From positions 62,001-126,000 of the IMG/VR virus record IMGVR_UViG_3300049846_000568: 64,000 nucleotides of DNA; one strand, 5' to 3'. The translations under genes and the position numbers were made by a program. The DNA comes from a virus. Under the pieces are notes generated by a model. It did not search any database and was not told where the DNA came from. It saw nothing but the letters and a program-made list of their open reading frames with translations. This document shows, one piece after another, positions 16,569 through 26,907 of this stretch; within the stretch, counting starts at the first letter, position 1, and each line of letters begins with the position of its first letter.

Positions 16569-19500
16569 TTACCACTCCTTGCCTTCAAGGTCTTCAATCC
16601 TGAACTGAACACCGACAGTAATGTTGCGTCGAATGGTGTCAATGACATCCTGCTTGTTGGGGAACTGATCCTTGAGTTCCGCGGGTAGGCGGATAAGGAT
16701 GAAGCCGCCCTTCTGGTATGTCATACCAGTTGCATTAGTAACGTCCCAATAGGCGTTACTTTCCGAAATCAACTGCTCTATCTCCTGCAGTGTTGCGGTG
16801 TCCTTTGCGCCACCACCCCTACGCCTCGTGTCGAGCATGACGAGATCGTTGATGTCTAAAGTAGAGGTGATATAAACCACAGCAAGTTGAACTGCTAGCG
16901 GATTGTAATCTGGGTCCAGCCTATTGAAGATAGATGGGTCAAGGGTCCAGCTAAGTGTTGTAGTACGAACCGAATCCGAGATAATCCTGTTTTCTTCATC
17001 CTTAACGAACTGTGGCAATGCGTAGACATAGATGGGCTTACCTACTAGGTCCCTATTGTGTCCCGGATACGGGTTTAGATTAAGCTGATTGCCGTCTGCG
17101 TATGTCAAGTAGTAGTTAAGTCTCGCGGTTGTGTAATCGACCTTAACGAGTGCAGGGTCGGTTGAATCTAGTGGGCTCACCAGTTCGATCTCACCAGTAG
17201 AGATGTTATAGTCTGCAATATCTTCCCAAGTCAAGGCTGTCCAGCTATCGTTGATGGATGCTCTCGTTGAGACCGTGAAGACGGGGCGTCGCGGATCCGC
17301 TGCCGTCCCATAAGAAGACACCACCGTAGGGACGGTCACCATATGTATTGGGGCTTGACGAACCTGAATCTTTGTGTCCGTTACGATAACGGGGGATTCA
17401 TCTTTTACGTCGATAAATGGGCGACCATAGATAATTGACCAAGATCCAGACTTAGCCTCCGGTACAGCATAGAATGCCTTCACGATGGTTCCGGCGTAGC
17501 CCTCAAGCCACGCATTTGTTGTTGGCAAATCATTAACGGCAGGGACTGCTATTGGCCGAATGAACGATCCAGTCTTAACTGGAAGACCCCACATATCGTG
17601 TGGCCCAAGATTGGCCGAAAGTGGCTCCACCTTGATTTGGGACCCTGGACTTGTGCAGATGCCGTAGACAGGCATTGCCAACCTATAGGGGAGCAGCGGG
17701 CCGCCATCTGCTGGAAGGTCCGCTTTCTTGTCCACCTCGTAGTCTGTAATAGCTGCAACAAAAACGTTTTCTGGACCCCTTGAGATCCATTCTAGGTAAG
17801 TCATCTCTGGTTTACCTTCTTGACTCAGGATGAACTCCTGATTCTTGATATCATAGAACCCAACCATAACCTCTGGATCCACATCAAGAGCAGAAAGAGA
17901 AATGGTTGCGTAATGACGCTGCGCCTCTCGTGGACCTACGGCGGTAGGCATCTCTGGGAATCCAAATGGTTTTCCACTGGCATTGCAGAACAACTTCAAA
18001 CCATCTACCTTGGTAATCCAACCACTTTCTTTGACGGGGTTAATACGCCCATGCTCGTCCTTGGAGTAGTACGTGTAACCCGCTACTCGATATACGTCGG
18101 CTGTTGGTGTAGTTGATACTGCTGGGTTTGACGTTGTCCTACCAATATACGGACCCGACTTATAGTTGGTGCCGCTTTGATTGTGTACACGTAGATTACG
18201 CAGCGTCAAAATACCGCTATGACTAATCGAGGCGACGATGTCGCTTGGTAAGTTTGTGGTAACGTTAGACCAATTGACGTTACTTAGTGTTCCGTTGCCC
18301 GTGTAGTTTGGCGTCAACGCAATAACCACGTCCCTACCGGTTGTTACTACGGCTGAACCACTGCGCTCTAAAGCGATGTTAGTCTGTGAATAGTATGACT
18401 GGTCTGTGTGGATTTGAATATCAGATACACCAAACTGCAGAATACGGCCAATACCAGTTGGAGTATCCTGCCCAAGACGAACCATTACAGTATCACCGTA
18501 AACGGGATTGAATGGCACGAAATAGGGCTCCCCATGCGCCACCCTTGCGTTAACCGGTACATTGACGTAGCCTGTTGGGAAATTCGCCAACCCACTACCC
18601 ACAAAACCGTTATAGCCCGGGAGGTTAGATGCCGTATGCACGCTGAGGGCTTCGAAAAGCATGCTCCCACCAAGAGACCCTTGAGCGCCTTCGACATGAG
18701 GGATGAGGGTTACGCCCCAGATTTTGGCGCTTCTGTTAAGAGATATCTGAATGATGTCCCAAATGTAGTTTGGCGTATTTGCGCCACCATAGTTGGATCG
18801 CTTCGACCAGGTGAATGTTGAGTTTCCGTCAGAAATACCGGAACGGCTCATCTGAAACAGGGGACTCTGGAAGAAAGTTGTATTTGGACTGGCAAGCGCG
18901 TTGTCTGGGATAGCGTCTGGGTAAACCCAATCTTCAATATAGGACCCGAACGCTCCATAATAGTCACTCTGTAGACGTAGGATCTGACTACCCATCATCG
19001 AGAGCATCTCGGCGTCTAGCGCGCCGTCTTGTTCAAGTGCGCCAAACGTAGACTGAAATCTAAGAACCGCATCGTGCGTTACGTTGCCCCAGTAACCATC
19101 TGTTGGCACATATGGGCCCGACATATAACCCCAGAAGATAAAGTAGTTAAGAGCGGTCTGCATCCAATAGACCACCTTACCCCAATCTCCTCGATTTAGC
19201 CTGAAGAAGGCTGCGTAGCTAGGGTAGTTATGGTTTGAGTGTGCGTTGTAGTAGTTCGCTGCAGCGAATGTATCAATTCCGTATGGATGCCTTACGCCAA
19301 AGTCGAATGGCATGTAGCTTGTAAAGGTTGTGCCAGAACCACTGCTAGCCCAAGTTTCGGTACGCCTATCTACAATATTGATTGTTTCGACGGCCGTTCC
19401 AGTGGCGGTCCATGTAACCGTTTTGGTGTCTAAGTCCTGTGCGGTGTCAGCATACTTTACGTCAACGCGCATACCATATGGTTTGGGTGGGTATGTTCTT

Positions 19501-21857
19501 GATATATACTGTCCGTTTACGTAGTTACCCGGAGTCAGGCGCTCCCTAACAACATGTGGACCAATCTCTCTCGGCACTGTAAACTTGGGCGTATATTCCT
19601 CGGTCCAAACATACGGTGGCTCATTCTCGTCAAGCTCGGCCGAATCTACATGCTCTACGCTAGAGTTTGTAACCTCAATAGAGTAGACGCGGCTTGAGTT
19701 CACGACCTTACGCAAATCCTCTTCACTCATACTCTCTTCAATAAGCTGCTTAACAGTCTTGGCTACGGTCTTACCGTTGTCTCCGGGTACCTCTAGCCTA
19801 CGCTGCCATACAACTGTTGGATCTGATCGGCTCTTAATACGCTCAACAAACTGATTACGTTCAATCTCACTCTGAGAGAGGATATCGTTAGCGCCATCTG
19901 CGGTGTTGTTGTTGATAACCCAGGATGGACGCCATGGAGATGAGAACGACCAACTACTGCTTAGCGTAAACTCATCACTATCATCAAGGGCACGGCCCTT
20001 CATAGCGTATAGGCAGATGTTGTACAGGAGCTTGTATGCGCCCTCTTGCGCCCAGGCACTCGCCATTTCAGCATAATCCTCTGGGGTACCGGCGTCGTAC
20101 GCTGTATCACCAAGGTTTAAACTAACGAGCTGCCCAGTAGTTGGATGTGCCAAATAGTTTGTGGCGATATCGACGGTGTCAATAATGACCGAACCACCGG
20201 AACTGAATTCCCGACGAATCATTACAGGCTTGTATGTGGTGTCTGCGGAGCTTCTAGCCTTCAGAATTGTCTCGTAGTATGTTGGATTGCTGTAGATGTA
20301 GTGAGATGCCCTATCTCCATTGCTGGACCAAACGGCCATCACATTAACTAGCGCCGGATGAAGAGAATTGTACTCGTCACCAGAGCCATCATTGAAGTCC
20401 CAACCGCCAAGCTGTGTGTCGGCATCGAAAAAGATGTCTGTCGTATTCGAAACAGTAAGTGTGCCAAGAGCCGCATAGTCGTCATTTGCCCCAGGGTAAT
20501 TGACAATAGATCCGTCATATGGGTCTACGAAGCTTGTAAAAGTGCAGCCCAAACCCTGTGGAAGTGAACGTGTTCCGCACTCGATAATGAGAGTGCCGCC
20601 AAGCTGACGCGTAAAGTAATCAATCTTATTTAGGTAGGGTGTGAAATCAAACTCATATGTCTCAGGATGCCAGACAAGGATGTCGAACTCCTGCAGTTGC
20701 GACATGGTGATTGTGTCGAAGTTGACATTCCAATATGTTGCGCTTGTCTTTTCGATTGCACCAGATGGGTTTGCTTTGTTGAGCTTCTCTGTAACTGGAT
20801 TGATGAACTGTAAATTGCCGGCGTTGTAATCACTGACACTCATGTTGTAGAAGACGTACGGAGCAATGGCTCTAGTTCCAGCGGTCCAATTTGGGTTTGT
20901 CCAGTTTGTGCTAACGGTACCGCAGCGAATAACCTGCTTTGATCTTGTAGGGTCGATTCTAACCTTCTCGGTAAAATCGCACGTTACGCGCCACCTAAAG
21001 AGCTGGAACAATCTAGGATCGTTAACCGCTTTCTTGGGCACATATACCTTGTAGCCATCGGCGGCGGCCGTCTTGATGCCAAGGAGTTGCTCTTTTTGAT
21101 TGGTCGGCTTTGTACTGTAAATTCGCTTGAATCTATTGGCCGGGTCGAAGACATCGCTCTCTTCTGGCACATACTGGTAGTAGTGTAGCGGATTTAGTAC
21201 TTCTCTATGATTGATGTTCTGGTTCTTAAACTGCCCATTTGTATCAATCTCTACCTTATTGTACTGAAGGTATAAATTCTCAGCCGTATCCGTATCAACG
21301 TAGGCGTAGACCCTGTAGGCGGTCTGGGCTTCTTCTGCCTCTTCAACCGCTCTCGCCACAGCGATTCTATACTTTGGCTTACCAGTCTCGTCTGTGTATT
21401 CCTTGCCGTTGTTGTCAACAACCTTTACGTTAGGAATGGTGAGAGGGTGGACCGTATCAAAAGACGAGTAACCCTTAATGTCTATGTGGAAGTACCGGCT
21501 TACGTGCACGTAGGGAAGGATTGACTCAGCCGTGTATTCGTTACCGGGACGAAGTTCAAAATCCTCATTGATACTGAACACATCAGCGACGGATGGATAT
21601 TCGTCAAAGATGGCCTGATTACCAAACTCATCCTGCAGAATACCGAGTTCGTCTGCGTACATGAGCTTACATGCGCCAAGCGTACCAGTTGTGTTTTCGG
21701 GCGTAATATTCGATGTATCGATGATGATCAGATTGTTCTCCGGGTTAAGAGCGGGGGCCTTAACCCAAGACAGATTTACATCACCATCAGGAACACGGAC
21801 ACCCCTACGAATGGCCTTTTCGTTACCCGCAGTAGATTGGTTGCGAAATCTGTCCAT
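16569..21857 (-). CDS. Giant baseplate/tail protein with a peptidoglycan-binding domain
   Basis: This 1762-residue protein contains a recognisable peptidoglycan-binding (PG_binding_1-type) repeat at about residues 880-955: RGDWGKVVYWMQTALNYF, then GYWGNVTHDAVLRFQSTFG and DGALDAEM. That matches the GDxGxxVxxLQxxL...GxxGxxTxxAVxxFQ...DG pattern. Upstream (~385-540) is a segment (QEFDILVWHPETYEFDFTPY ... LGGTLIIECG) with the feel of a class-I glutamine-amidotransferase-like or DUF4159-like Rossmann region, without an obvious catalytic Cys. Downstream are beta-rich regions, one resembling a galactose-binding fold (~1040-1130). No signal peptide is expected in a virion protein. It probably forms part of the outer baseplate and anchors it to cell-wall peptidoglycan during injection. 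The ATG at 21857 follows GGAG and lies three bases after the previous stop. Confidence 0.7.
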   Translation of the reverse strand: MDRFRNQSTAGNEKAIRRGVRVPDGDVNLSWVKAPALNPENNLIIIDTSNITPENTTGTLGACKLMYADELGILQDEFGNQAIFDEYPSVADVFSINEDFELRPGNEYTAESILPYVHVSRYFHIDIKGYSSFDTVHPLTIPNVKVVDNNGKEYTDETGKPKYRIAVARAVEEAEEAQTAYRVYAYVDTDTAENLYLQYNKVEIDTNGQFKNQNINHREVLNPLHYYQYVPEESDVFDPANRFKRIYSTKPTNQKEQLLGIKTAAADGYKVYVPKKAVNDPRLFQLFRWRVTCDFTEKVRIDPTRSKQVIRCGTVSTNWTNPNWTAGTRAIAPYVFYNMSVSDYNAGNLQFINPVTEKLNKANPSGAIEKTSATYWNVNFDTITMSQLQEFDILVWHPETYEFDFTPYLNKIDYFTRQLGGTLIIECGTRSLPQGLGCTFTSFVDPYDGSIVNYPGANDDYAALGTLTVSNTTDIFFDADTQLGGWDFNDGSGDEYNSLHPALVNVMAVWSSNGDRASHYIYSNPTYYETILKARSSADTTYKPVMIRREFSSGGSVIIDTVDIATNYLAHPTTGQLVSLNLGDTAYDAGTPEDYAEMASAWAQEGAYKLLYNICLYAMKGRALDDSDEFTLSSSWSFSSPWRPSWVINNNTADGANDILSQSEIERNQFVERIKSRSDPTVVWQRRLEVPGDNGKTVAKTVKQLIEESMSEEDLRKVVNSSRVYSIEVTNSSVEHVDSAELDENEPPYVWTEEYTPKFTVPREIGPHVVRERLTPGNYVNGQYISRTYPPKPYGMRVDVKYADTAQDLDTKTVTWTATGTAVETINIVDRRTETWASSGSGTTFTSYMPFDFGVRHPYGIDTFAAANYYNAHSNHNYPSYAAFFRLNRGDWGKVVYWMQTALNYFIFWGYMSGPYVPTDGYWGNVTHDAVLRFQSTFGALEQDGALDAEMLSMMGSQILRLQSDYYGAFGSYIEDWVYPDAIPDNALASPNTTFFQSPLFQMSRSGISDGNSTFTWSKRSNYGGANTPNYIWDIIQISLNRSAKIWGVTLIPHVEGAQGSLGGSMLFEALSVHTASNLPGYNGFVGSGLANFPTGYVNVPVNARVAHGEPYFVPFNPVYGDTVMVRLGQDTPTGIGRILQFGVSDIQIHTDQSYYSQTNIALERSGSAVVTTGRDVVIALTPNYTGNGTLSNVNWSNVTTNLPSDIVASISHSGILTLRNLRVHNQSGTNYKSGPYIGRTTSNPAVSTTPTADVYRVAGYTYYSKDEHGRINPVKESGWITKVDGLKLFCNASGKPFGFPEMPTAVGPREAQRHYATISLSALDVDPEVMVGFYDIKNQEFILSQEGKPEMTYLEWISRGPENVFVAAITDYEVDKKADLPADGGPLLPYRLAMPVYGICTSPGSQIKVEPLSANLGPHDMWGLPVKTGSFIRPIAVPAVNDLPTTNAWLEGYAGTIVKAFYAVPEAKSGSWSIIYGRPFIDVKDESPVIVTDTKIQVRQAPIHMVTVPTVVSSYGTAADPRRPVFTVSTRASINDSWTALTWEDIADYNISTGEIELVSPLDSTDPALVKVDYTTARLNYYLTYADGNQLNLNPYPGHNRDLVGKPIYVYALPQFVKDEENRIISDSVRTTTLSWTLDPSIFNRLDPDYNPLAVQLAVVYITSTLDINDLVMLDTRRRGGGAKDTATLQEIEQLISESNAYWDVTNATGMTYQKGGFILIRLPAELKDQFPNKQDVIDTIRRNITVGVQFRIEDLEGKEW

Positions 21858-21860
21858 GTA

Positions 21861-24800
21861 CTAAAACTCCCTATAATCGGGGCGTGCTTCTGTTAGGTCG
21901 TTCACTGATGTGGGCGTTCTCAATGGTCCCAGTGCGCCGAGCTGATACTGGCGATATCTATCGACCGCATACCAATCAGATGGGTTAACTTCCCATGTTA
22001 CTGGTGTCGCTGGCGCGAGTGGTGTAGCCTCATCGTAGAAGGTTGGCCAAGCGTAGGTACCGTTGGGGGCCAAATCTGGAATGGTCTCTGTTCTCTCACT
22101 GAACTGAACGGCGTTGCGGGGTAGACCATTAAGGTTTTCGACTCCATGAATCGAATCGATATACTCAACCCAGAACACAACATCGCCAGTCAAGCTCCAG
22201 TCTGGTGTTGCCGGGTCATTCCAGCCACCCGGAGTGGCGCCATACCCATCAATACTGCCATAAGCCCTGACATTGTCTATAGTAATCCCATCATCGGTTA
22301 TAGCAAACCCGTGATCAGAAGCCGATACATTTCCTGCTTGCACCGTCCAAGAATCCACCAATACACCATTGATATACCACTCTATTGACGTGCCCTCAAA
22401 CACTGCCCTAACAGTATCCCCGTCCGCATATGGGACTCCTGTATCGTTAAATACAACCGGACCGCCACCGTCTACCTCGAATACTTGCCAGTTGGCACCG
22501 TATCCACTAGCTACACCAATACCGAGATACTGATTGGAATTCAGGTAACGGACATACATGAGATCGCCGCTACCGCCTACAGTACCGCCAGAGAATGTCC
22601 AAGTTGATTCTACCGAACCATCAGCCTCACAGGTGGCAAATGCCTGACCTCCACCCGATGCTGGGAAGGTCTCCACCTTGTTGTTGTACACCCTAAAAAT
22701 TGAGGGACCAAAACCACTCCACGGTCCACCAAGCTCGGCGTTGTGGTTCTGGAGATCTTTATTGTTGATGTCGGTGAAAGTATCAATCAAAACGGGAGAA
22801 TGATACGACATGTTTGGTGATGCTGTCTCACTCTCTAGGGCCACCATCCAATAACCTGGAGACCATGGCGTAGCGGCCATAAATGGTCCTACGTTGAAGA
22901 CACCGTTTTCATCGGCCACAACTCGACCAGCCTCATTGTCCCAACCGGGAGACGCCGCGGCAGTTTCGTACTGGGTCGTCCAAACATCCTTCATATAGCG
23001 GCCCTTACGCCAATAAACTACGGCATAAGGTACTGGTGTATGTGAATCATCTTCAACTCGACCATATAGCTCAACACTAGAATTGCCGTCAGCGGGAATC
23101 TGCTGAACATTTGGCACTGCTGCAAGTGTATAGGTTGGCGTCGCCTTTGGAGTAATGTGGTAGTTCACAGTTGCCGACGCATCACCCGATACTGTCACCA
23201 TACCGGAGAGGTCCGTGTTTGTGCTGGCCGATAGAAGCTTAACCACAGCAAAACCGTCATCATTTGTTGTTACGGTTGTATAATCAAGCGTACCAAATGT
23301 GGTGCCGAGATTGAATGTGGCGTTGGGCTTTGGATTGCCATGAATATCTAACGACAGAAGCGTAACTATCAAGTAGTCTTGACCATCAGCGATAATGCTT
23401 GATGGGCTAATCCTTACCTCAACCTTATCCAAATCATACTCATTGTGGGAGATATAGATAAAGCCCTCATCAAGTACTGTATAGAAGGTGCTCAACGGAA
23501 GCTGGACCGGTGTAGCTGGATCGAACTTTGAGATCTCGTAGTTAATCGAAACCTCAGCGGGCAGTTCCTGATCAAACACCAATCGAGTCTTATTTTGGTT
23601 ATCTACATCCACATATTCGTGATCTGCGTAGAACGAGCGACTGACCTTGTAAGTCAACTCATATTCATGATCAACGTTTGTATTGTCTGATGTAGTAATT
23701 GCGTTAGTTTCCGTAAAGGTGGCTGCTGCTACTGTTTCGCCAGTATTAAGGTTGGTTACTGATATGTCGTAAATATCTTCATAAGCAGCATATAGGACCG
23801 TTGAACCTGTACCATAGACCGTTTGAGTGGTGTATTGGGTAAATCCTGGTGTCGCCTCGTCCCAAAAGGCGACCTGCCTATACTCCCTAGGTGTCAGCTC
23901 GTTTGTCTTAACGATGATTGGGGCACCCTGGCGAGCAACCCTTGAAAGGATCTTCGCGTCTGATGTAATTGTCGCTGTCTCTTCGGATGGCGTAGCATAG
24001 AAGTAGTATTCGTCGTTACGATCGTAGAACCACCCAGAATGAACCTGCGGATACCACTGCTCTGGGATATTTGGGTTCAATCTTGCGCGAACCACAAATG
24101 GTCCATACGAATATACGCCCCCATCTAGTGTTTCATCTACGGCGTTAGCGGGGTACGTAACTGCGGTGCCGTCATCGAATGATGGTTGCACTGTGTTAGA
24201 GTCGAGCCATACAATTACCCGACCATTGTCAATTGACTCCACGCCAATCCAAGTTACAACGTAATCTTCCGTATTTGGAATGCCGAAGTCATCCCTACTA
24301 ACCGTCATCGTCTCTAGATTATAGTTTGAGTTCCCTGGTTGTGGAGCAATTCCATTACGCCATGGGCCATTCTCGTCAACGACACCACTAAAGGTGTTTA
24401 GGCAGTCATACTCAAATAGCTCCCAGTACGGGCAGTTGGCTACGGGGTAAAGAGCACCAACTGGTGTGGCGTTTTCGTCAACAGCCTCAAACACAAACTC
24501 TGCAGTATCTGCCGTAAATGTCTTTTGTCCGTTAGTCCAAGTCGAAGACCCATTACAACGAACATACTCTGCGGGGATGAACAGGCCTGAACCGTCTACA
24601 TCTGTTGTGTAGCCACCATAGCTATTGTTATCGTCTGCGTCTGTTGTAACAATCTGAACCTTATAGGTACGGAGTCCGGTCTCGTATGGGTGCCAAATTA
24701 TTGCTGGTACAGGAATGGTAAAGCTTTGTAGTCCTTGGTCCGGAAGTGCCCCATTGATAGATACGGTATAGCGGTGCTTATCTGAGACCCACGTATCAGT

Positions 24801-26897
24801 GGAAGAAGCCGTTTCCTTGCTCTCCATTGAAATCGACACCGGGTGGAATGCAGAGATAAGGGGGGTAGAACCACCATCAATCGTAATTGGTGTGGCGCCG
24901 TCTGCGTATTCTAGCAGGGATGTTGTATCGCCACTAAACCAAGCGGTGTAGGTATCGCTCGATGGCATATACGCATAGTATGGCGAGCCGCCGTTGTAGT
25001 GCCAGTTGCCATTATAGATCTTGCAGCTTGTGATGTCCGCCCAAGTAAAACTATAGCTTGAGCTTACCGTATGTTCGCCACCGGTAGAGTCAACCCAAAT
25101 CATCCCAGGGACACTCTGTCCGTCCTGAGTCATGAAGAAGTGCTCAACTACGCTATTTGTAGTAGGTGTTGCGGACTGCTCACCGTTATTTGTTGTGAGC
25201 GAGAAAATGTGACGAAGAGTTCCCTTGCCAGTAACAGCAAGCTCGATGGTAAAGTATGCGGTTGTATCCGGGTTCTCGTACTTAGTGTAAGGTACTTCAC
25301 CCCAAATATTAACGTCAAAGGTGATCTTACGAAACTCGTCGCGTGTCTGCTTCCTGCGACCACGCAGCTTTACGTGTCCCGTAAACTCTCTAGCACCTGT
25401 TACCTCATCTGGGCGATAGACATATAGATCGTTACCGTCACCAATACCAGACTGCGTATCATCATCATCAAGTGGAGTAGCATCATATCTGCGCGCTAGT
25501 TCGGAATAACCTTCGCCTTCCTGTCCACCAGCATCCCATGTAATGTTGCCCCAAACAAAGTTGCCCCACGTACTTGGATACTCTTTGGCCAAGGATTGAA
25601 TTAAGTTGATGAACTTCTGTGTCGGCACGCCGTCAAGGCCAACAAAGTCTGTATGATTCTCCAGGTCATCAATCTCATACACCTCAGGAGTTGCCCCTGG
25701 GAAGTAAGAATCCGGTGTGGAGTCTACAGGATCCTGGAAGTACTGCCACAAACTAAGCTCTCGCCTAAGGGCCAACTTGAACGCCTCTACACCAACACCT
25801 GGCTTGTTGATAAACACATCAAGAATACGACCCTTGAAGTATTCGTTTGTCTCAAGATGGAGTCTACTAAGGTCTACCTTTAGGCCAAACTCGTCAAACC
25901 AGTTCCAGATATGGTGTGGCGATGCAGTATAGGCACTGTAGTTGATGAGGATTTCATCATAGTTCTTGTTGAGGAAGATGACGTCCTCAACATCGTCATG
26001 CCAAAAACCATATTCGTCATCTGTAAGATCGTAGAAGTCTTCCAAATTAGAACAACGAGACAGTTCAACACCATCACCACTAATCTGGTAAACGGCATTT
26101 GGCACGTCTGCAATGATGTAGATCCAAGCCTTCTGGTTTACGTCTGCCGTGTTGATAAACTGCTGAGCGTAGACGTAAGCTATATCATCTCGAAGGTCAT
26201 CTAACCACTCGCCAGCAACTGCACTAAGCAGCATGCCGGATAGCGAGGTTGGGGTGGCCAGTTCAGGTGTTGCGGGATCTTCGTTCTCAATCTCGCGAAC
26301 GGCCATCCACTCAGGAAACTTGTTCTGAATATCACGAACAGACTTGTAGGAAGGCTTGCCCTGAAGCGGTTCGCCAATCCTGACCCTAATGATAAGTTCG
26401 ACATCCGCTGACGAAAAGTCCTGATCACTACTAAGGCGAAGAACTACCCTACCATAACGATATGAGGATACCTCACCAATGTAATCAAGGTTTGTAACGC
26501 CAGCCTTAAATGCCCACTCATCGGGAAACTGCGCCGTAGCATCATCTATCGTATACAGGTCAAGAGCGCAGTTAACATCCGCTACACCGTTCAGTGTGGA
26601 AAAAGTAATGTCATAGTCTACAACATCAATACGACCAGATTGGTCAATAAACCTGTCATTGTCGATGATACCAATCTCTGTCTCTGTGGCGGAGAGCTGG
26701 TCATAGCCGACATATGTGTTATTACCTAAGCTGTCAAGACCGTAATTAGACTTAATTGTAGAGTAGTTGCGGTAAGATGGCGTCGCCATCTCGGATGCGG
26801 CACTCTGGTTATCGTAGAAATCGATGATACCAGAAGTCCAAGTGTTATCACTTTTTGTAAAGTCTTCTGTAACAAGTCTTAGGTAATAGGTCTTCAA
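21861..26897 (-). CDS. Giant tail/fibre protein with Big_1-like Ig domains and a concanavalin-like domain
   Basis: A 1678-residue beta-rich protein. At about residues 1166-1250 there is a bacterial Ig-like group 1 domain (SSIIADGQDYLIVTLLSLD, then TVTTNDDGFAVVKLLS), and a second, divergent one at about 1258-1350 (QQIPADGNSSVELYGRV ... VVADENGVFNVGPF). Residues ~1380-1555 form a LamG/concanavalin-like sandwich (MYVRYLNSNQYLGIGVASG ... GTSIEWYINGVLVDSW). The tripeptide Ala-Thr-Pro occurs 17 times, scattered from the N- to the C-terminus and written with many different codons. Translation probably starts at a TTG (26897), with AAAGGG six bases ahead. A host-surface-binding fibre or baseplate arm is the likely role. 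No enzyme motif was found. Confidence 0.7.
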   Translation of the reverse strand: MKTYYLRLVTEDFTKSDNTWTSGIIDFYDNQSAASEMATPSYRNYSTIKSNYGLDSLGNNTYVGYDQLSATETEIGIIDNDRFIDQSGRIDVVDYDITFSTLNGVADVNCALDLYTIDDATAQFPDEWAFKAGVTNLDYIGEVSSYRYGRVVLRLSSDQDFSSADVELIIRVRIGEPLQGKPSYKSVRDIQNKFPEWMAVREIENEDPATPELATPTSLSGMLLSAVAGEWLDDLRDDIAYVYAQQFINTADVNQKAWIYIIADVPNAVYQISGDGVELSRCSNLEDFYDLTDDEYGFWHDDVEDVIFLNKNYDEILINYSAYTASPHHIWNWFDEFGLKVDLSRLHLETNEYFKGRILDVFINKPGVGVEAFKLALRRELSLWQYFQDPVDSTPDSYFPGATPEVYEIDDLENHTDFVGLDGVPTQKFINLIQSLAKEYPSTWGNFVWGNITWDAGGQEGEGYSELARRYDATPLDDDDTQSGIGDGNDLYVYRPDEVTGAREFTGHVKLRGRRKQTRDEFRKITFDVNIWGEVPYTKYENPDTTAYFTIELAVTGKGTLRHIFSLTTNNGEQSATPTTNSVVEHFFMTQDGQSVPGMIWVDSTGGEHTVSSSYSFTWADITSCKIYNGNWHYNGGSPYYAYMPSSDTYTAWFSGDTTSLLEYADGATPITIDGGSTPLISAFHPVSISMESKETASSTDTWVSDKHRYTVSINGALPDQGLQSFTIPVPAIIWHPYETGLRTYKVQIVTTDADDNNSYGGYTTDVDGSGLFIPAEYVRCNGSSTWTNGQKTFTADTAEFVFEAVDENATPVGALYPVANCPYWELFEYDCLNTFSGVVDENGPWRNGIAPQPGNSNYNLETMTVSRDDFGIPNTEDYVVTWIGVESIDNGRVIVWLDSNTVQPSFDDGTAVTYPANAVDETLDGGVYSYGPFVVRARLNPNIPEQWYPQVHSGWFYDRNDEYYFYATPSEETATITSDAKILSRVARQGAPIIVKTNELTPREYRQVAFWDEATPGFTQYTTQTVYGTGSTVLYAAYEDIYDISVTNLNTGETVAAATFTETNAITTSDNTNVDHEYELTYKVSRSFYADHEYVDVDNQNKTRLVFDQELPAEVSINYEISKFDPATPVQLPLSTFYTVLDEGFIYISHNEYDLDKVEVRISPSSIIADGQDYLIVTLLSLDIHGNPKPNATFNLGTTFGTLDYTTVTTNDDGFAVVKLLSASTNTDLSGMVTVSGDASATVNYHITPKATPTYTLAAVPNVQQIPADGNSSVELYGRVEDDSHTPVPYAVVYWRKGRYMKDVWTTQYETAAASPGWDNEAGRVVADENGVFNVGPFMAATPWSPGYWMVALESETASPNMSYHSPVLIDTFTDINNKDLQNHNAELGGPWSGFGPSIFRVYNNKVETFPASGGGQAFATCEADGSVESTWTFSGGTVGGSGDLMYVRYLNSNQYLGIGVASGYGANWQVFEVDGGGPVVFNDTGVPYADGDTVRAVFEGTSIEWYINGVLVDSWTVQAGNVSASDHGFAITDDGITIDNVRAYGSIDGYGATPGGWNDPATPDWSLTGDVVFWVEYIDSIHGVENLNGLPRNAVQFSERTETIPDLAPNGTYAWPTFYDEATPLAPATPVTWEVNPSDWYAVDRYRQYQLGALGPLRTPTSVNDLTEARPDYREF

Positions 26898-26907
26898 CTT
26901 CTACCCT

